11,704 bases of DNA from NCBI RefSeq assembly GCF_000344685.1, contig NW_006920422.1:1330548-1342251 (forward strand). Direction: 5' to 3'. The translations under genes were made by a program, and so were the position numbers. The notes under the pieces were generated by a model. It made no database searches, had not been told where the DNA came from, and was given only the letters and a program-made list of their open reading frames with translations. The stretch comes from Gloeophyllum trabeum ATCC 11539. Taxonomy: Eukaryota > Basidiomycota > Agaricomycetes > Gloeophyllales > Gloeophyllaceae. Below are positions 7,955-11,704 of this stretch, piece after piece. How positions within the stretch are numbered: position 1 is the stretch's first letter; each line of letters opens with the position of its first letter.

Positions 7955-8110
7955 ACCACAGCTGTGTGGTGTCTCCAGGAGTCTCCATCTGGAGATGCCA
8001 TCTCCATCCTGAGCCAGACAGAGATGACCATCTTGGGATGATGATGGGGCCTCTCTGTCACTCCGGGGCTCCGTGAGGCTCCATATGGCCGAGATGGAGA
8101 TTACCCTTGG
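7955..8110. repeat. Cluster of short palindromes with CCATCT/AGATGG words
   Basis: Immediately after copy B lies ACCACA (7955-7960) paired with TGTGGT, and then a run of CATCT, AGATGG and CTCCA words in both orientations. The clearest palindrome is GGAGATG (7991-7997) and CATCTCC (7999-8005) with a single base between. It may be the mutated 3' part of the neighbouring minus-strand coding fragment or an independent low-complexity patch. Confidence 0.35.
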
Positions 8111-8373
8111 TCCTGATGTGCTCACTGCATAGCGAGGCAAGCTTCTCGAGATGGCGGGCAGCCTCTTGGAAGTCCCACCCGAACTGGGCCTGCAGCTCCT
8201 GTAAAGAAGTGATTGCCTGCTAAAAGAAGGCGACATTCTTCCTCAGGTGAATAACCACCAGACGGAGCTGACAACGGGTTCTGTTGATTGTACGCAGCAA
8301 CAAAACTAGCTGCAGACATGTTTCCATCGTCCCAACCACCGTTGATTCCTGCGAGATCCGACATTGCGTCCAT
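8060..8373 (-). pseudogene. Broken coding fragment of unknown function
   Basis: From ATG 8373 the first 45 or so codons look like a real protein N-terminus (MDAMSDLAGINGGWDDG, then a Ser/Ala/Asn/Gln/Pro-rich stretch ending GGYSPEE). The frame then turns implausible. Another frame, entered by removing one base near 8236-8243, reads NVAFF, meets TAG at 8220-8222, and continues as QAITSLQELQAQFGWDFQEA and a helical, Leu/Glu-rich stretch to about 8105. Together these look like one gene broken by a single-base insertion and a nonsense codon. An intron is the alternative, and TTTACAG at about 8203-8209 is a good acceptor, but I found no donor in the right phase. Its 3' side abuts the palindrome cluster and repeat copy B. 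I do not recognise the family. Confidence 0.4.
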
Positions 8374-9023
8374 GTGAGCGCTCGACGAGGCTTGGGAACG
8401 AGAAGTCCTTGAGGCGCCGAAAATTATTAGACACAGGGAGCATGTCGGAAAGGAAGATTTATCAAAGTTTCCGGTCTCACTAAGCTTCAGAGAATAACAG
8501 AATAGTCTTTAGGCGCGTTTGCCTGTACGATACGCTTGTGTACAAGGCAATCGCAGTAGGGTACCAGTACACTACGGGAGCGGTTATACACTACTGACTA
8601 TACAGCTTTAATGTAAGTTATCCTCACGGAGCATGCGCACGCTTGCTACGAAGTCACCACTTCCGACAAGATTGGCTTCTTCAAACTGTAATGGTCAGTC
8701 CGAGAAGACCGATCGGAACGCCTAAGATCAAGAGAAGAGCGAAAACGAGTGTATAGGACGCCGTTACTGGCGTTGACGAAGCAAGGTACAAGTGACTACA
8801 GCGACGCGTAGGTATACGGGTACGTTACATAAGCAGATAGAATGCCCATGACCATTACAGCTGCACAGTTTATGATAGATAATGGCTTTGTACACATCAT
8901 GGAGCAAGATTCACAAATGTGTTATCACTCTTTCCGGAATGGCAGGACTACTTTACATATCGCTCACATCGAACTTGGGTCAACCTAAAATCTACTGCAT
9001 CGAGAGAGGATAGAGTAATTCAT
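8374..9023. other. Intergenic stretch without a supportable gene
   Basis: There is no convincing ORF, RNA gene or repeat. The part next to 8373 would be the upstream region of the broken minus-strand fragment, with a TATA-like TATAAC on the minus strand near 8588. The right part is the downstream region of the small gene at 9024-9383. Confidence 0.4.
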
Positions 9024-9383
9024 TCAAACTCCCTCAACCTGCTTCACAGCCTGCTCCAGAGCCTCTTTGACCTCCTCCTTTGTAGCGTCCTTCTTGACGT
9101 ACACGACTGCCATCACCGCGTGGGTGCCGCCATTGGCCTCCCTCCACCTTTTAATGATGGAGGGGATACCGTCCCCAGCATTCGGCTGCATCTGAAACTT
9201 ATGATAATCGACATCATCCCTAGTCACTTCGCCGTCGTAGTCGAAGCGGACGCCGAGACGTTGCACGTCAGCCGCTTTCTTAGGGAAAGCTGTCTTTCCC
9301 CGAGCGACACTGGGGTTAGCCAGCTTCTGCCACCCGTTACCTTCCAGAGCGCTGGCAATCATATTCTTCGTATATTTCTGCAT
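9024..9383 (-). CDS. Small conserved-looking protein, 119 aa, function unknown
   Basis: The ORF runs from ATG 9381-9383 to TGA 9024-9026. The frame has a TAA nine bases upstream of the ATG, which fixes this Met as the start. The composition is that of a soluble, charged, folded protein: a basic N-terminal part with MIASALEGNGWQKLANP, a central acidic patch FDYDGEVTRDDVDYHKF (about residues 47-63), a GDGIPSIIKRW segment, a hydrophobic strand HAVMAVVYV (about 88-96), and a C-terminal helix rich in Glu and Lys ending VEGV. No signal peptide, membrane segment or cysteine is seen. A probable intron lies in the 5' leader. The open plus-strand frame across it is a shadow. I do not recognise the family and give no function; it could also be a terminal fragment of a longer ancestral protein. 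Confidence 0.7.
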   Translation of the reverse strand: MQKYTKNMIASALEGNGWQKLANPSVARGKTAFPKKAADVQRLGVRFDYDGEVTRDDVDYHKFQMQPNAGDGIPSIIKRWREANGGTHAVMAVVYVKKDATKEEVKEALEQAVKQVEGV

Positions 9384-9393
9384 CTTATCTTAT

Positions 9394-9451
9394 CTGTGGA
9401 AAGTGTTAGCAAAGGCTGTTTTGAGATTGATTAAGAGGCATGGATACCTAC
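9394..9451 (-). other. Probable 5'-leader intron of the 119-aa gene
   Basis: On the minus strand the stretch starts GTAGGT (donor at 9451) and ends CTTTCCACAG (acceptor at 9394), 58 nt in all, with a branch-site-like GCTAAC about 15 bases before the acceptor. Size and signals match the other introns in this window. It ends ten bases before the ATG, so splicing would place the start codon near the exon junction. Confidence 0.55.
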
Positions 9452-10600
9452 TGCAGGGCGAGGGTGCACTTTTTCACGGTAGATAGTACAGCAACGACCT
9501 AGGTGCCTTTGATTATCAACATTATCTCCTCACTAGTACCGAATTGTGAATACATACGGTGGGAAGGTCAAGTGCTCGTAGAGGGGGAACTGCATCTCCC
9601 TCTCGGAGGAGGGACCTTATATACCTGAGCGGAAGAGCCATCGATCAGTGGTGGGCTACATACGGGAGCAAACAATAGAGTATCTGGACGCCAGGGATAG
9701 CGGGAAGCCCGCTCCGAGATGACCGCGAGACATCTTCGTGACTGGATCAAGAGTACTAATGTATGCCAGTGGAGTATCTGAGAGCATCGGACAGCTCGGG
9801 GTAGCCGGGCAAGCTTGAAGATGGTGCTCTCATCAGCTGCTTGTAACGCCAGCCAGCATGAAATGTATGCAATTGGTAAATCGATGGAACACATACCGGG
9901 AACGCCGAGATGATTGGATTTCTCAGGAAGTCCTTCCGAATCATCTGTGATGGTAAATATTGACAAGAACCACATCTCGTGGTTCGCCCAGGTATTTCTT
10001 CGATATTGACGCAAGAATCGTATGCATTGCACTGGTGATATCATCTGCATTTCAGTCCGCCCATAATCAAGTATCACTTCAGCGGCGGGAGGCCGAACTA
10101 ACTGTGCTCGAGTACCATATACATCTCGCTCGCCTGGAGACTTGAATTATCTCAAATCGGGAGTGACTACAAATCTAGGCGGCTTGTTCGGGCGCGGTCC
10201 TCGCAACCGCCGTGCCCGTTACATCACTGACTGACTGGACACAGCCGAAGGTCAGCGGAGCTGTACTGACATTCATTAACCAATAGGAAGCTTGTAAATA
10301 CTGTATCAAGACCTGACTAGGACTTCTCACATCAGGAAACACGCGGAAGCCAGCATAGGTCAATGTAGGTTACAGAGGGCAGAGTGGTCTTTTGGTTTCC
10401 CCCCCTCCCCATAGGTCACTATAAACTGCAACGATATATGAGAGGTCTTATATGGCTCGAAGGTAGAGGCAAATAGGTCATATAGTCGCATAGATGTTGG
10501 AGTATAGGCTGCATAGTCATGCATAGTTCGGTCATAGAAGGGTTCAATCATATAACATTCATATAACAAATCGGTCTCTAGCAATAATCTACCGGACACT
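9452..10600. other. Long stretch without a supportable gene
   Basis: This lies between the upstream side of the 119-aa gene and the 3' end of the DUF6532-type gene. A 169-codon minus-strand open stretch (9568-10077) has no recognisable motif and no good splice context. On the plus strand there is a TATA-like TTATATA at 9616-9622 and a CCAAT at about 10281, but no coding sequence downstream to match. Between about 10440 and 10570 words such as CATAG, TATAG and CATATA recur, suggesting a decayed simple repeat. Confidence 0.4.
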
Positions 10601-10718
10601 TCATTCGCTGTCATATTCTACCCCGTGCAGCTCCCACTCCCTCCTCGCCGCTGCGTAGTCATCGTTGACAAGTAGGCGTGCATCACCTTCATTTGTCTCC
10701 GGTACCTTCGCGCAACTC

Positions 10719-10772
10719 CTACGAAAGAAGCTCAGCAAATCAAGTGCACCTCAAAGCAAGATAATGACTCAC
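10719..10772 (-). other. Intron 4 of DUF6532-type gene
   Basis: 54 nt, GTGAGT donor and TTTCGTAG acceptor after a pyrimidine tract. Phase 2, joining NLLKRAQ to SCAKVPE. The final exon then runs in frame for 39 codons to TGA. Confidence 0.75.
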
Positions 10773-10948
10773 TGTGCACGTTTCAGCAAGTTTACTCGGA
10801 TCCTGGCGACAACATCTAGATCTTTGGTCTTGGAGTCGAAGGTCTCAAGGGCGGTAAGCTGCGCATCGAACTTCTGAGCATAGGCCGATTCGGTAAATTG
10901 GATGTCCGTGCGTTGACCGGTTATCCATTCGTCGAGAGCACATTGAAC

Positions 10949-10995
10949 CTATGCAACCAGTTAGTGCAGGCCACAGGCAAAAAGTCGGGACTTAC
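10949..10995 (-). other. Intron 3 of DUF6532-type gene
   Basis: 47 nt, consensus GTAAGT donor, GCATAG acceptor and a near-perfect CACTAAC branch site. Phase 0, joining IALVLTA to VQCALDEW. Confidence 0.85.
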
Positions 10996-11182
10996 CGCCG
11001 TCAGCACCAGGGCTATAGTCATGAGCGGTATCCCTTTGCGCGCGCACTCTCCACGTCGCTCCATGGTGACCATGGACTCGAAGTACTCCGCGTACATGAT
11101 TCCTTCATCTGTACGGTTCGCATACCATGTTTCATTAATCACTGACTGAATGATAGGGTGCACCCTCCCGTGTCGCCGGATC

Positions 11183-11227
11183 CTACAAATTTTGTAAGCA
11201 TTTTCATTGTAGCAGAGGTCTCCTTAC
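11183..11227 (-). other. Intron 2 of DUF6532-type gene
   Basis: 45 nt, GTAAGG donor, TTTGTAG acceptor, with a CTTAC branch-like word. Phase 0 after NSFIFK. The next exon enters as DPATREG. Confidence 0.75.
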
Positions 11228-11389
11228 CTTGAAAATGAATGAATTGCCCTGCAATAGCACTGCCACTTTGTCGCGCGTCTCTCGTGGATCCGCCTTCTGA
11301 GTGGCATCGTACAACTTGTAAAGGACCGGCACAAGGGTGCGGCACTTGCTCTTGACTTCGCCACGCAACTGTGACCCCCGTGCAGTTAT

Positions 11390-11438
11390 CTAGATGTAGT
11401 TAGATCGTCTAGAGCTGAGAAGATACTGTAAGATGCAC
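11390..11438 (-). other. Intron 1 of DUF6532-type gene
   Basis: 49 nt, GTGCAT donor, CATCTAG acceptor, with CTAAC branch-like sequence 9 bases before the acceptor core. Phase 0, joining LTDGLSTL to ITARGSQ. Confidence 0.75.
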
Positions 11439-11704
11439 CAATGTACTGAGGCCGTCTGTCAATGCCACAGACACATTCTTGCCTGAGCAAGCCTTCGCCC
11501 AGGCATCCTTGGCATACGTTGTCGCCTCTGTGAGGTCCGGGTATGGCCAGTCTGTAGCTATAAGGCTCCGATAATGGCGCTGAGCGACAACAAGGAGCGA
11601 CTGCTCAAGCATAGAGAAATCGCCGGCAGTCAAGCGGCCACGAGAACCGCTGCCTGACATCGTCATCTTCTGCTTCTTCACTACATGTGTTGTCTCGATG
11701 GCGA

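Larger units (their letters stand above)
10601..11704 (-). pseudogene. DUF6532-type protein gene, five exons, 5' partial, one frameshift
   Basis: Exons on the minus strand: above 11704 to 11439, 11389-11228, 11182-10996, 10948-10773 and 10718-10601 (TGA at 10601-10603). About 300 residues are visible. The pattern matches DUF6532, a domain of unknown function common in Basidiomycota: a WPYPDLTEATTYAKDAWAKA block, ITARGSQLRGEVKSK across the first junction, then NSFIFK, HPIIQSVINETWYANRTDEG, an aliphatic IALVLTA segment, and CALDEWITG with a C-terminal helical region. The N-terminus is a basic Ser/Gly-rich lead-in that continues past the window edge. Exon 3 is 187 nt, one base too many: DPATREG reads in one frame and HPIIQ in the next. 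The shift falls in the palindrome AGGGTGCACCCT (11155-11166). It is either a true inactivating insertion or a sequence error; otherwise the gene looks healthy. Confidence 0.75.

Noticed and set aside
9568..10077. 169-codon minus-strand ORF
   Set aside because: Long but without any recognisable domain, with unlikely composition and no supporting splice sites; treated as chance.
10360..10614. 84-codon minus-strand ORF overlapping the end of the DUF6532-type gene
   Set aside because: It is in a different frame from the last exon and starts inside the gene's final codons; its reading comes from the CATAG-like repeat.
1..11704. CRISPR array, rRNA or bacterial-style operon
   Set aside because: No regularly spaced direct repeats, no rRNA-like blocks, and short spliceosomal introns show a fungal nuclear context.

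Overview
The window looks like a piece of a basidiomycete genome, most likely an Agaricomycete mushroom or wood-decay type. Three things suggest this: a Ty3/gypsy retrotransposon of the kind common in Agaricomycetes, a split gene with very short introns (45-54 nt, most with CTAAC-like branch sites), and a protein domain I recognise as DUF6532, a family expanded in Basidiomycota. The assignment is inference from family knowledge; no database was searched.

Layout. Positions 1 to about 4366 (minus strand) hold a decayed Ty3/gypsy element, oriented right to left and cut by the window's left edge. Gag is a 5'-truncated fragment ending in a zinc knuckle. Pol lies one frame back (-1) and reads protease, reverse transcriptase, RNase H, integrase zinc finger and integrase DDE core. 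Its frame is broken by in-frame TGA codons and, at the left edge, by a frameshift and a TAG. No LTR or tRNA primer site could be identified. Positions 4367-5640 are non-coding and contain scattered short motifs built on CTCCG. Positions 5640-6484 hold only weak ORFs and a small inverted repeat.

Positions 6485-7229 form a 745-bp non-coding element bounded by perfect 16-bp terminal inverted repeats (MITE-like). A diverged relative of its right 450 bp follows at about 7516-7954 and keeps the same right end and the same hairpin positions. A broken protein-coding fragment lies on the minus strand at about 8060-8373. After an empty stretch comes a small, apparently intact minus-strand gene at 9024-9383, with a probable 58-nt intron in its 5' leader. 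Positions 9452-10600 show no gene I can support.

Positions 10601-11704 (minus) carry five exons of a DUF6532-type gene whose 5' end is outside the window. Its exon structure is clear, but exon 3 carries one extra base and so shifts frame.

There is no evident operon or multi-gene pathway here. The window reads as repeat-rich accessory DNA with two or three host genes or gene remnants between mobile elements. I see nothing that amounts to a new defence or metabolic system. The most unusual items are the duplicated hairpin-bearing TIR element, the long acidic linker inside Pol, and the candidate -1 frameshift site between Gag and Pol.
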